A stretch of 50,521 nucleotides of DNA from Antarcticimicrobium luteum. GTDB taxonomy: Bacteria > Pseudomonadota > Alphaproteobacteria > Rhodobacterales > Rhodobacteraceae. Below are positions 25,062 through 32,889 of the stretch, one piece after another (within the stretch, counting starts at the first letter, position 1; every line of letters begins with the position of its first letter). Location: contig NZ_SMUV01000046.1 in NCBI RefSeq assembly GCF_004358185.1, forward strand, positions 1 through 50,521, in the 5' to 3' direction. The translations under genes and the position numbers were made by a program. The notes below the pieces were generated by a model. That model saw only the letters and a list, made by a program, of their open reading frames with translations, searched no databases and was not told the origin of the DNA.

Positions 25062-26882
25062 TCAGGTTTGGTGAACGTAGGTGCCAGGCGCCGCTACGAT
25101 CGGGACCAAGCCCTTGTCTGGCGCACCGATGGAGGGTGCCGGCACGACACCGCTGCATTTCTCTTCCAGCCAGCTCGTCCACGCGGGCCACCAGGAGCCC
25201 GGTTGCGGCGCATTTTGCGTAACCCAGGCATCAGGACCCACGTAAAGCGCCCCGGCAGTACGACGCGATATCCGATGGTGACCGCGCGCCAGCTTTGGCT
25301 CGTTGATGATACCGCTGTTGTGGCCGCCGCTCGTCAAAACAAAAGTCATATCGCTGTCAGTAAACAGCTGGGTCTTGTAGACGGACTTCCACGGTGCGAT
25401 GTGATCGGTTTCGGTGCCCACCGCGAATATCGGGGCCGAGATGTCCTTGAGCGCAATGACCCGTCCCTTGACGGCAAACCTGCCTGCCGTTAGCCGGTTT
25501 TCAAGAAACAGGCCGCGCAAATACTCTGAATGCATTCGGGCAGGCATCCGGGTCGTGTCGGAAACCCAGACTCCCATGTCGGTCGGCAGGTCCTCTCTCC
25601 CAAGGTAATAACGCCTGACGGCCCGGGAATAGATCAGATCCTCCGACCTGATAGCCGAAAAGGCTCGGGCCATTTGTGGGCGGTCAAGATAGCCTTTCTC
25701 CCACATCATGTCCTCGAGGAATGCGATCTGGCTTTCATCCAGAAACAACAGCAACTCGCCCGCCTCGGCAAAGTCGACCTGGGCCGCTATGAGCGAGATC
25801 GACCCAAGCCGTTCGTCCTTATCGCGCGCCATTGTGGCCGCCGCGATGGACAGGATTGTGCCGCCCAGGCAATAGCCGACCGCATGAACCTTGCGCTCCG
25901 GTAAGATGGCGTTCACCGCATCGAGGGCCGCGATCACGCCGCGTTCGCGGTAATCCTCCAGCGACAGGTCTGCTTGATCGGCGGTCGGGTTGCACCACGA
26001 GATCATGAAGACGGTAAACCCCTGATCCACAAGGTGTTTGACCATTGAATTGTGCGGCGAGAGATCAAGAATATAGTACTTCATGATCCAGGCCGGAACG
26101 ATCAGGATCGGCTCGGCCTGCACCTTATCGGTCTGAGGCGCATACTGGATCAACTCGAAGAGATCGTTGCGGAACACCACCTCGCCCGGTGTACAGGCCA
26201 GGTCCTTGCCGATCTGAAAGCCTTCCGGTGCGGGCTCGTGGACCTGCGCGACCGTGTTTACAAAATCATTCATGAAGTTGCGCGCGCCCTCAGCCAGATT
26301 CTTGCCGTTGGTCTTGCGCGTTTCCTCGATGATCTCGGGATTGAGGGCAGGAAAGTTCGAGGGTGACAACAGATCCAGCATCTGGCGCGCCATGAAGCGG
26401 GTCCTGTCTGCATCCTCGGGGCGCAAGCCACGCAGATGGTCGGTCGCGTAATCCCACCAGTCCTGTACCGCGAGAAACCCCTGCTGCATGTTTCTGAACG
26501 GTAGCTTTTCCCATCCGGGGTGCCGGAAGCGATGATCGTAGGCTTTCGGCACGAAGGCCGGTGCGGCGTCAGTCCTCGGCAAAAGGGACTGTGCCATCAG
26601 TTTTGTCATGTTTTCCTGCGCGCGCTCGGCCAATTCAAGCTGGCGGCCCGGCGCCCGCGCCAGGTGCAAGGCCCAATCGCTCCAGGCTTCGATGAACGCA
26701 TGAGGCGACACGCCAGCCGACATATAGGCGGCCGCTGCCCGTGACGCGCGATCTAGGCTTTCGTGCGGATGCGCCGCTTTTGGCGCAACTTGGGGCTGTG
26801 ACGCAGCGGCGACCTTTGCGGGAAGCTGGACCTGCTCCGCGTTTCTCGCAGGTGTCTTGGGCTGCGGCGTGCGCTTGGTCAT
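25062..26882 (-). CDS. phaC: Class I poly(3-hydroxyalkanoate) synthase
   Basis: The 606-residue protein has the N-terminal PhaC domain and an alpha/beta-hydrolase core with the synthase lipase box GYCLGG (nucleophilic Cys), the catalytic Asp in VGTETDHIAPW and the catalytic His in SGGHNSGIIN. Length is typical for class I enzymes that polymerise 3-hydroxyacyl-CoA on granules. The start at 26882 (MTKRTPQPK) sits behind a weak AGG-containing leader and removes an implausible extension. No phaA, phaB or phasin gene lies next to it. A near-consensus Fnr-type box (27005-27018) lies 123 bases upstream, suggesting oxygen-dependent or redox-dependent control. Confidence 0.9.
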   Translation of the reverse strand: MTKRTPQPKTPARNAEQVQLPAKVAAASQPQVAPKAAHPHESLDRASRAAAAYMSAGVSPHAFIEAWSDWALHLARAPGRQLELAERAQENMTKLMAQSLLPRTDAAPAFVPKAYDHRFRHPGWEKLPFRNMQQGFLAVQDWWDYATDHLRGLRPEDADRTRFMARQMLDLLSPSNFPALNPEIIEETRKTNGKNLAEGARNFMNDFVNTVAQVHEPAPEGFQIGKDLACTPGEVVFRNDLFELIQYAPQTDKVQAEPILIVPAWIMKYYILDLSPHNSMVKHLVDQGFTVFMISWCNPTADQADLSLEDYRERGVIAALDAVNAILPERKVHAVGYCLGGTILSIAAATMARDKDERLGSISLIAAQVDFAEAGELLLFLDESQIAFLEDMMWEKGYLDRPQMARAFSAIRSEDLIYSRAVRRYYLGREDLPTDMGVWVSDTTRMPARMHSEYLRGLFLENRLTAGRFAVKGRVIALKDISAPIFAVGTETDHIAPWKSVYKTQLFTDSDMTFVLTSGGHNSGIINEPKLARGHHRISRRTAGALYVGPDAWVTQNAPQPGSWWPAWTSWLEEKCSGVVPAPSIGAPDKGLVPIVAAPGTYVHQT

Positions 26883-27004
26883 CTGAGCCTGTCCTATGCT
26901 GATGTGCCTGTTACTAAATGCCGTGTTCCAGATCGGTGTGATCGTGCTGACAAAAGCCGGAGCAGGGCATGCGCCCTGTGTGGCAAAAGCCTGTGGCGAT
27001 CGCA

Positions 27005-27018
27005 TTGATACAGATCAG
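27005..27018. promoter_or_regulatory. Fnr-type box between phaC and a divergent small gene
   Basis: TTGAT-acag-ATCAG differs at only one position from the classic TTGAT-N4-ATCAA Fnr/FixK consensus. It lies between phaC (leftward) and the gene ending at 27526 (rightward), so it could serve either. Confidence 0.55.
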
Positions 27019-27172
27019 CGCCCACCGTCGCGCAGCGTTCTATGCTTCGACCGGCGCCATGACATCGGGCAGTTCGGCCCATGCAAAACGTGCCAGCAAG
27101 GATCCCGCAATGGCATAAGTCCCGACACAACTTGGACAAGACCCGCAATACGAACCGTTTCTTTGCGCGCGT

Positions 27173-27526
27173 TTGGGTGAAGATCGACGCGGAAGCAGCG
27201 TAACCGTTCTGTCGATGCTCACCCGGCTTGGCGTCGATCCCTGGAGCGAAGCATCGAAGCTTTCAAGGTTGCCCGAGGCGGCAGCACGGCAAAGGTTGGA
27301 CTCGCTGATGACACGTTTCCATGACGTATCGACCACTGCTCCTGATCGGAGCAGGATCGTCTTGGGCCTTCTTGCCCTGCTGCCCAGGCGGGCGACGACG
27401 GCACGCCCGCCCCGCAACGGCACTTCGGCCAAGCTTGTGTTGCCGCCGCAGGGATCCCCAGTCTACTGGATCATCGCGGCAACTCTGTTCGTTGGCTGGG
27501 TCGCCATTCTGGCACAAGGCCAGTGA
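27173..27526 (+). CDS. Hypothetical protein with LGVDPWSEA motif and C-terminal membrane helix
   Basis: The 117-residue frame, opened by TTG 27173, contains VLSMLTRLGVDPWSEASKLSRLP, which I associate with a small protein family of Rhodobacterales of unknown function. It ends in one membrane segment (PVYWIIAATLFVGWVAILAQ). The open frame continues upstream to a stop at 27116 and encodes a plausible family extension (YEPFLCARLGEDRRG). That extension has no ATG, GTG or TTG, and no good ribosome site precedes 27173. Either an unusual start is used or the 5' end has been altered. Confidence 0.55.
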   Translation: MGEDRRGSSVTVLSMLTRLGVDPWSEASKLSRLPEAAARQRLDSLMTRFHDVSTTAPDRSRIVLGLLALLPRRATTARPPRNGTSAKLVLPPQGSPVYWIIAATLFVGWVAILAQGQ

Positions 27527-27589
27527 GATGCGCCGCTGCGCGAAACAACAGTTATTCAGCACAACCGCCAATCTTGAAAGGAGCCCTGA

Positions 27590-27730
27590 ATGACAACAGA
27601 TGAAACCCTCTGGGATCTGGAAGAACGTTTCTGGACACATCCGCGTTGCTTGAACCAACATTACGCAGATTGTTTGGGCCGGCTGACTGATATGCATCAG
27701 CCTTACACCGCATTTCAAGGCATGCCGTGA
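27590..27730 (+). CDS. 46-residue truncated DUF4440-like protein
   Basis: A strong ribosome site (AAAGGAGCC) precedes ATG 27590. The first residues, MTTDETLWDLEERFWT, resemble the start of SnoaL/DUF4440 proteins, which normally have 110-130 residues. The frame then departs from the family and stops at residue 46. Its 3' part contains a perfect Crp/Fnr-like palindrome, so a promoter region from another gene appears to have been fused onto the shortened coding region. Confidence 0.5.
   Translation: MTTDETLWDLEERFWTHPRCLNQHYADCLGRLTDMHQPYTAFQGMP
27687..27700. promoter_or_regulatory. Perfect Crp/Fnr-like palindrome
   Basis: CTGAT-atgc-ATCAG is a perfect 14-base inverted repeat. It lies 47 bases upstream of the small frame starting at 27748, although it is embedded in the end of the preceding truncated frame. 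Confidence 0.55.
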
Positions 27731-27747
27731 CTGCGGAGGAATGCGCC

Positions 27748-27900
27748 ATGCCGCGTTACCTGTACCGGCAGGTCAAAGTCGCGGTCATGATGGCGATGGA
27801 GTGGGCATTGTCTGAAATAACGATTCAGTATCAGCGTGGCGGTCAATTCCAGGGGCAGATTGGCTTTGCGCACTTTGCACCGATGAGCCGAGGCCAATGA
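27748..27900 (+). CDS. Possible 50-residue hypothetical protein
   Basis: ATG 27748 follows GGAGGA by six bases, and the frame encodes a 50-residue peptide (MPRYLYRQVKVAVMMAMEWA...) with no recognised domain. Support is the ribosome site and the palindromic motif upstream. The peptide has no family I know, and the region has suffered deletions, so it may be a relic. Confidence 0.35.
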   Translation: MPRYLYRQVKVAVMMAMEWALSEITIQYQRGGQFQGQIGFAHFAPMSRGQ

Positions 27901-27926
27901 GACGAGAACTGAAATCTACGGTGCCG

Positions 27927-27940
27927 CTAACCTGCATCAA
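27927..27940. promoter_or_regulatory. Crp/Fnr-like motif upstream of the 65-residue protein gene
   Basis: CTAAC-ctgc-ATCAA fits YTRAY-N4-RTYAR. Its centre ctgcATCA is shared with the two sites at 30392 and 30563. It lies about 160 bases upstream of the gene at 28103. Confidence 0.45.
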
Positions 27941-28102
27941 TACGAATCGTCAGGGCATTGAGCAGTGTGAAGCGTGTTCGCCGGACATCGGTGAACATGT
28001 ATCCAGTCCCAGTGACCCAGAGACACGCGGGACGGCTCTTTACCTCGTGTCGCCGATCCTGCGTGTCTCTCGTTTCCGGACCGTCCACAAAAGGACACTC
28101 CA

Positions 28103-28300
28103 ATGACTCCCGAAACCAACAAATCGACCAACGTTGCCGACAAGATGAAAACCGTGAAGGCCGCATGGGACAAAGCGGCTTCCGGCCCGAAGAAGGATGC
28201 CGCACTGAAGCACTACCAGGCTGCGGAAAAGGCCCACACGGCCAAGAACGACGCCGACACGAACAAGGAACTGGACGCTGCGACCCACGCTCTCGCGTGA
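28103..28300 (+). CDS. Small Ala/Lys-rich hypothetical protein
   Basis: This 65-residue soluble helical protein (VKAAWDKAASGPKKDAALKH, then YQAAEKAHTAKNDADTNKEL) has an AAAGGAC ribosome site. Its regular spacing of Lys, Ala and Asp suggests a short amphipathic helical hairpin. Similar tiny proteins occur beside stress genes in Rhodobacterales, but no function is known to me. Confidence 0.65.
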   Translation: MTPETNKSTNVADKMKTVKAAWDKAASGPKKDAALKHYQAAEKAHTAKNDADTNKELDAATHALA

Positions 28301-28311
28301 CGTGACGGCTT

Positions 28312-28340
28312 GTCTGCCCCGCAATACAAGCCGGGCAGAC
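28312..28340 (+). terminator. Terminator-like hairpin after the 65-residue protein gene
   Basis: GTCTGCCC pairs with GGGCAGAC around a 13-base loop, just after the stop codon at 28300. No T-run follows, so it may act as an mRNA 3' stabiliser or a weak terminator. The 344-base gap to the lipoprotein gene otherwise contains only the motif at 28529. Confidence 0.45.
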
Positions 28341-28528
28341 CCACACGGGGACCAATTTAGGAATTCCCGCTCGAACCTTCACAACCATTTCATAAAGACC
28401 TGAATTTAAACGTTACGGGTGGCCGGTCATTTTTACCGTGCCACCCATCATTCTATTGGGCGGCTCTCATGGGCAATTGGGGTCACCAGCTATCACTTCA
28501 CCGCCGCAAGAACATTCGTCCCCATGGG

Positions 28529-28542
28529 TTAACCAAGGTTAG
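28529..28542. promoter_or_regulatory. Crp/Fnr-like motif upstream of the OmpA-type lipoprotein gene
   Basis: TTAAC-caag-GTTAG fits YTRAY-N4-RTYAR and lies 103 bases upstream of the start codon at 28645. Confidence 0.4.
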
Positions 28543-28644
28543 TGCGGTTCTCGAGACGACAGGCAAAATAAACTCAATCGCCTGTCTTGTTGAATTGGCA
28601 GCAAGCCGACTTTGGGACGGGCGCACTCCAAAAGGACAAATCCC

Positions 28645-29280
28645 ATGATTAAAGTAACCGGAATTCTATCTGCGGCAACAGTCATCGCCTTGGCTGGCTG
28701 CACCTATAACGATGGCACGGCGAACCAACCGGCAACGGGCGCAATCATCGGAGGCGTGACAGGAGCGGCCATCGGCAACGCCATCGGGGATGACACGAAA
28801 TCCACCGTCATTGGCGGAGTGATCGGCGCTGCGGTGGGCGGTGCCATCGGGACCGATATGGCCCGACAGGAACGCGAATTGAACCAGCAGCTCGCTGGCA
28901 CTGGCGCAGTCATCACCAATAATGGTGACGAACTGCGGGTAATCCTACCCGAAGGCGTGACCTTCTCGACAGGGTCTGCCACGGTGGCCTCCAGTTTTCT
29001 GCCCGCCCTGCGCGAGGTCGCCCGCTCGCTGAACGCGTATCCGAACTCGACTGTCCGTGTCGTGGGTCATACCGACAACGTCGGGACTGCAGCCTATAAC
29101 CAACAGCTGAGTCAGGAACGCGCTCTGTCAGTTGCACGCATCCTGATCAGGGACGGCGTATCGTCGTCACGGATCACCTATTCCAGGCGGGGCTACAACG
29201 AACCGATCGCATCGAACGCCACGGCCGCCGGCAGGGCGCAAAACCGTCGGGTCGAAATCGTGATCACGCCTACGCGTTAA
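28645..29280 (+). CDS. OmpA-family lipoprotein (YiaD/YfiB-like)
   Basis: The 211-residue precursor has a lipoprotein signal with lipobox IALAGC (Cys near residue 18). A glycine-zipper region follows (GAIIGGVTGAAIGNAIGDD, GGVIGAAVGGAIG) that is likely to insert in a membrane. The C-terminal OmpA peptidoglycan-binding domain includes VRVVGHTDNVGTAAYN and RRGYNEPIASNATAAGRAQNRRVEI. It should anchor the outer membrane to peptidoglycan. The start at 28645 has an AAAGGAC site; the upstream in-frame codon lacks one. The intact IS6 element begins 10 bases after the stop. Confidence 0.9.
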   Translation: MIKVTGILSAATVIALAGCTYNDGTANQPATGAIIGGVTGAAIGNAIGDDTKSTVIGGVIGAAVGGAIGTDMARQERELNQQLAGTGAVITNNGDELRVILPEGVTFSTGSATVASSFLPALREVARSLNAYPNSTVRVVGHTDNVGTAAYNQQLSQERALSVARILIRDGVSSSRITYSRRGYNEPIASNATAAGRAQNRRVEIVITPTR

Positions 29281-29290
29281 CCTGAATCAA

Positions 29291-30106
29291 GGTGCTGGCA
29301 GGCTAATGCGAACCAGTCTCAGCAAGCACGGAAAGGCTGCCCTTTATGCCGCGCCAAGTTGGCGCCACTCGGCGAGAGCGGCGGCGCGGTTCAGCTTGAA
29401 ATTCTGGCGGGAGGTGTGACTGCGCTCCGAATTGAAATGGTTACAGACCGAGGCGTGGACGGATTCGAACTTCTGTAAACTTCGCATGCCTCGGAACCTC
29501 AACATTGCCCGTTCTCTTCGTCGAAATGGCAAGTGTGAGTTCTCTGCCCGATTGTTCATCCAGCGACCAGTTTCCTTGCGGTCTGCCGCACCGATTTCCT
29601 TCAGGGCGGCACCGTAAGACCGGAGTTTATCCGTGACGATTGTCTCGGCGCAACCATGCCGGCGCATTGTCTTCTTTAGGAATTTCAATGCTGCCTTCTT
29701 GTCCCGCGTCTTCGTCACGAAGCTTTCAAGCACCTCACCCTCGTGATCCACCGCACGCCACAGGTAGCGCCGTTCGCCGTTGATCTTCACAAACATCTCA
29801 TCAAGGTGCCATCGCCATCGGCTCGAGTGACCACCCTCAACCCGTCGTTTACGGATCTCGGCGGCGAACATCGGCCCGAACCGATGCCACCAGAATCGAA
29901 CCGCCTCATGGCTGACGTCAACGCCGCGTTCATGCAGCAGACCCTCGACGTTTCTGAGCGACAGAGGGAACCGGACATACATCATGACCGCCAAGCGAAT
30001 GATTTCCGGGCTGGTCTTGAAATACTTGAAAGGGCTGCGTTTTGTCATTGGAGAATGCTACGTGGTGCCCTGCCCCACCTCAAGTCCACTTCCTTTGACA
30101 AGACCC
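29291..30106 (-). mobile_element. Complete IS6-family insertion sequence
   Basis: The element of about 816 bases runs from ggtgctggcag at the left to tttgacaagaccc at the right, with imperfect terminal repeats, and contains one full transposase gene. No matching 8-bp target duplication flanks it (left cctgaatcaa, right ttccttggcg). This fits the IS6-family habit of cointegrate formation and adjacent deletion. At its right it cuts into the C-terminus of a membrane-protein gene. It is the reference copy for all the broken ones in the window. Confidence 0.88.
29344..30048 (-). CDS. IS6-family transposase
   Basis: The 234-residue DDE transposase starts MTKRSPFKYFKTSPEIIRLAV. It has the N-terminal helix-turn-helix (LLHERGVDVSHEAVRFWWHRFG) and the catalytic triad: Asp in WHLDEMF, Asp in IVTDKLRSY and Glu in PFRRRERAM. 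Length is typical for IS6/IS26 relatives and no stop or frameshift is seen, so it should be active. Active transposase could act in trans on the deletion derivatives that keep both ends (313-547 and 32764-32889). Confidence 0.92.
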   Translation of the reverse strand: MTKRSPFKYFKTSPEIIRLAVMMYVRFPLSLRNVEGLLHERGVDVSHEAVRFWWHRFGPMFAAEIRKRRVEGGHSSRWRWHLDEMFVKINGERRYLWRAVDHEGEVLESFVTKTRDKKAALKFLKKTMRRHGCAETIVTDKLRSYGAALKEIGAADRKETGRWMNNRAENSHLPFRRRERAMLRFRGMRSLQKFESVHASVCNHFNSERSHTSRQNFKLNRAAALAEWRQLGAA

Positions 30107-30319
30107 TTCCTTGGCGAAATAGAGCCCGATCGACAGGAGCGTCAGAAGGATCAGTTCCAGCAGGCGCCGGATTGCGCCAAGATGGCGCAGCGGGTCCGGG
30201 AGCAGCGGCGTTTCCGGTGCGTGGGGTTCCATATCCATCAAGAGCGCGCTCTGCAGGATCGGGGCTTCCTGGTGCTCTTCTCCGGGGTCGTGATGACAAG
30301 CATGACAGGCCTGAAGCAA
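30107..30319 (-). pseudogene. Membrane protein gene truncated by IS6
   Basis: The minus strand encodes about 70 native residues starting near a TTG (LLQACHACHHDPGEEHQE). They contain a CHACH motif and end in a hydrophobic helix (LLELILLTLLSIGLYFAKEG), after which the frame enters IS6 sequence. The open frame extends upstream with further His and Cys residues. The family is not recognised, and the C-terminus was lost to the insertion. A Crp/Fnr-like palindrome lies about 75 bases upstream. Confidence 0.45.
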
Positions 30320-30391
30320 TGCAGTGGCGATGCCGGCATGGCAACGTGCAATAATGATCCGTCAATATGCTTGATCTATGGCATGGACGTG

Positions 30392-30405
30392 CTGATCTGC
30401 ATCAG
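30392..30405. promoter_or_regulatory. Crp/Fnr-like palindrome, copy 1 of an exact pair
   Basis: CTGATCTGCATCAG is repeated exactly at 30563. It lies upstream of the leftward IS6-truncated gene. The 430-base stretch 30320-30748 contains no convincing gene and appears to be a divergent control region. Confidence 0.55.
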
Positions 30406-30562
30406 CGCCACCACCCCCTTTTTCGATGGAACTCAGCAAACGCCCGGGGCGTGATCCCGCCGGGAAAGTGCCGGGTCGCGGCACGGCACTCCGGCTTGTC
30501 CGGCTTCCTGCGGGCAGCGCATATCGGCCCGGCCCTCGACCTTTCGCCAATTGTTGAAACCA

Positions 30563-30576
30563 CTGATCTGCATCAG
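30563..30576. promoter_or_regulatory. Crp/Fnr-like palindrome, copy 2 of an exact pair
   Basis: CTGATCTGCATCAG is identical to the site at 30392 and lies 173 bases upstream of the SH3/DUF1236 gene start at 30749. Having one box facing each of the two divergent genes suits a bidirectional promoter. Confidence 0.55.
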
Positions 30577-30748
30577 CTTGCTGGCTTGATAATACTGTCA
30601 GTGTAAGGACAGCAGCCCATAAAACGGCAGCCAACGGAAAATATCCCGAGCTTCTGCACGATCTGCAAGTCCGGGGCGTTTTCCAAATTGGTAGCAGATC
30701 AGCGCGACAAGCTTGCGTGCCTGATTGCCCAAAAAAAGGGATATCTTC

Positions 30749-31387
30749 ATGTTTATGAAAACAGTAATGAGCCTGTCCGTTGCAGGCGTTCTCGTCGGGT
30801 CGGCAGCGTTTGCCGAGTCCATGGCATCCTCCTGGACCGACCTCAATCTGCGGGCCGGCCCCGGCCCGATGTATCCCATTCTGGCCGTCATTCCCGCTGA
30901 CAAACTTGTCACGGTCGACGGGTGTCTGGACGCATCCTCGTGGTGCAAAGTCGCTCTTGACGGCACTGAGGGTTGGGCTGCCGGTAACTATCTGACGACA
31001 CGCGTTGCGCTCAAATCGTCAGCGGAACCGATGATTATCAAGACCGTCACCTATGACAACAACAAGGATGCGGAAACGCTGGGCGGTGCCGCGGCAGGTG
31101 CCGTGGCCGGCGCGCTGATTGCTGGCCCGGTCGGAGCCGTTATCGGTGGTATGATCGGAGCAGGAGCCGGTAACGCAGCAGCCGTCGATGAAACTGTCGT
31201 GACCTATGTCCGAGCCAATCCTGTCGAACAGGTCTATCTGGATGGCGAAGTCGTTGTCGGTGCCGGGTTGCCCGAGAACGTGACGCTTGTTCCAGTGCCT
31301 GACAGCGAGTTTTCCTACGTTTACCTCAACGGCGTGCCGGTTGTCGTAAATTCGGAAGAACGCAAGGTCGTCTATATCGTCCGCTAG
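30749..31387 (+). CDS. Secreted SH3-domain protein with DUF1236-like C-terminus
   Basis: The 212-residue precursor has a Sec signal (MFMKTVMSLSVAGVLVGSAAFA), a bacterial SH3 domain (WTDLNLRAGPGPMYPILAVIP to GWAAGNYL), a glycine-zipper helix (GGAAAGAVAGALIAGPVGAV), and a C-terminal module ending FSYVYLNGVPVVVNSEERKVV, typical of DUF1236. It probably sits in the periplasm or outer envelope. The start at 30749 has an AAGGGAT leader. Confidence 0.85.
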   Translation: MFMKTVMSLSVAGVLVGSAAFAESMASSWTDLNLRAGPGPMYPILAVIPADKLVTVDGCLDASSWCKVALDGTEGWAAGNYLTTRVALKSSAEPMIIKTVTYDNNKDAETLGGAAAGAVAGALIAGPVGAVIGGMIGAGAGNAAAVDETVVTYVRANPVEQVYLDGEVVVGAGLPENVTLVPVPDSEFSYVYLNGVPVVVNSEERKVVYIVR

Positions 31388-31424
31388 ACACGGACAGCGC
31401 CGACGATTGCGCCCAAATAAGCCG

Positions 31425-31451
31425 TGGCAGCCCGGATATGGCGGGCTGCCA
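31425..31451 (+). terminator. GC-rich hairpin after the SH3/DUF1236 gene
   Basis: TGGCAGCCCG pairs perfectly with CGGGCTGCCA around a 7-base loop, 38 bases after the stop codon. A T-run is lacking. The rest of 31388-31696 shows no gene. Confidence 0.5.
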
Positions 31452-31696
31452 TGAAGGCATGCATCCAGCTCGGCCGAGAGAAATGGTATCACCGTGACTT
31501 CCGTCAACGACCCGCCTCCCGATTTCGCCGCACTGATCCCGGACCGGATGGGGCCTTGTCAGTGGTCGAAAATCGGCGTCACGGCAAGCGGTTGGTCTCT
31601 GGGACACGGGCCGACGCACTGTCCACCCCGACATGTCACCAATATCAGGATCAGCGCAGCATGTCTGATCCTTCACCCTGGAATGGAGGTCCGACT

Positions 31697-32638
31697 ATGA
31701 GATCCACCACCCTCGCCTTTGCGACTATCCTTGCTTGCACCACAGCGCCCGTCCTTGAGGCGCGCGTGGTCCTTCCCAGCTCCTCACTGTCCAAACTGAC
31801 CGTGCCAGCCGCCCCCGACACCCAAATAGTCAAGATAAAGGACAACAAGGGAAAGGGCGACGGGCACAAGGAGAACAAGAATGCGAAGAAGGCGAAACCC
31901 GAGCATGAGGCAAAGGACGACAAGAACTTCAAACACGACAAGGACGTTGACAAGGTCAAGCGGTCCCAGGACGAACGTGAGCGCGACTCTGAAGCGATCT
32001 TGCGTGTGCGCGCACCGGACGGCCGCGACATGATCATGCTGCTTGGCGCCGCGCCGCTCGCGCTTTTGGGCTCCGATGTCATCTTTGCCGACGTGCCCGA
32101 CGACCGCCGGCTGACCTATCGCAACTGCCCCCCCGGCCTCGCCAAGAAAGATCCGCCCTGCGTCCCCCCCGGCCTTGCCAAGAAAGGCGTTACCTATGAC
32201 GAATGGGTCGCTTATGACGACGGCCGGCTTGATGAGATCTACCTCGACCGGCGTCGCGGATATCTGGATCGGGACGTGGTGCTCGACGATGACCATCTGC
32301 TGCTCAGTTCAAACCAGATCGCTTCGCTTTACCAGTTGCGCCCCGCGCCTGCGGGCAAACGCTATGCACTGATCGACGGCCAGCCGGTGCTGCTGACCGA
32401 CGAGGACTATTCATCGCTGTTGCAAATCCATGATCTGGCGCGAATCGAAAACCTGCCGGCCGGTCTGCTCATCGCGCCCACGGCAGCGTTGACCCAGAAC
32501 GAATTGCGCCAGACCTACAATCTGCCGCCGCTTGAACCGGGATACAACTATGCAGTGGTGAACGGTGAACTGGTGACGATGCAGGACAGCGCCTTTGAGA
32601 TGTTGCAACTGATCCGGATCGTACGGTCCATCTTCTAA
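31697..32638 (+). CDS. RcnB/DUF1236-type secreted protein with charged linker
   Basis: From ATG 31697 with a GGAGG site the protein has 313 residues. It has a signal peptide, then a long Lys/Asp/Glu-rich low-complexity stretch near residues 45-95. Two CPPGLAKK-type motifs follow, as in RcnB-like periplasmic proteins (PPGLAKKDPPCVPPGLAKKG). Then come two repeats of a DUF1236-like unit (RYALIDGQPVLLTDEDYSSLLQ and NYAVVNGELVTMQDSAFEMLQ). The second unit resembles the C-terminus of the SH3 protein just upstream. Likely periplasmic and stress- or metal-related; function unproven. Confidence 0.75.
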   Translation: MRSTTLAFATILACTTAPVLEARVVLPSSSLSKLTVPAAPDTQIVKIKDNKGKGDGHKENKNAKKAKPEHEAKDDKNFKHDKDVDKVKRSQDERERDSEAILRVRAPDGRDMIMLLGAAPLALLGSDVIFADVPDDRRLTYRNCPPGLAKKDPPCVPPGLAKKGVTYDEWVAYDDGRLDEIYLDRRRGYLDRDVVLDDDHLLLSSNQIASLYQLRPAPAGKRYALIDGQPVLLTDEDYSSLLQIHDLARIENLPAGLLIAPTAALTQNELRQTYNLPPLEPGYNYAVVNGELVTMQDSAFEMLQLIRIVRSIF

Positions 32639-32705
32639 TCCCACCCTGATACCGGCAGAATTGGGTGCCAGCCTGGCCCAGTCCGTTTCGGAAAATGTTG
32701 TGACG

Positions 32706-32730
32706 ACACCCGCCGCCGTGGCGGGTGTTT
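32706..32730 (+). terminator. Rho-independent terminator-like hairpin
   Basis: ACACCCGCC and GGCGGGTGT form a perfect 9-bp stem with a 5-base loop, followed by TT, 67 bases after the RcnB-like stop codon. It is the best terminator-like structure in the window for a rightward gene. Confidence 0.6.
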
Positions 32731-32763
32731 CTACGGCAGCCTTTGGTGGCGAAGTGGCCCCAA

Positions 32764-32889
32764 TGGTGCTGGCAGACAAATGCGAACCAGTCTCTACCAG
32801 GACAGTGACGCGAAAGGGGCTGGGCTTGCTCATCCCGCAAGGCTAGGTGACCACCCTGCCCGTCTCAAGAAATTTGTTCTGACAGTGCC
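32764..32889. mobile_element. Minimal IS6 derivative with both ends
   Basis: A left end (ggtgctggcagacaaatgcg) and a right end (ttctgacagtgcc) are joined within about 126 bases with essentially no transposase left. It is the shortest IS6 derivative in the window and could still be mobilised in trans if the repeats suffice. Confidence 0.65.

Noticed and set aside
27715-27897. Leftward 60-codon frame, considered as a transposase scrap
   Set aside because: No transposase motif could be aligned with confidence.
30362-30634. Small open frames on both strands between the two identical CTGATCTGCATCAG boxes
   Set aside because: Neither has a ribosome site nor a known motif, and the stretch looks like a divergent control region.
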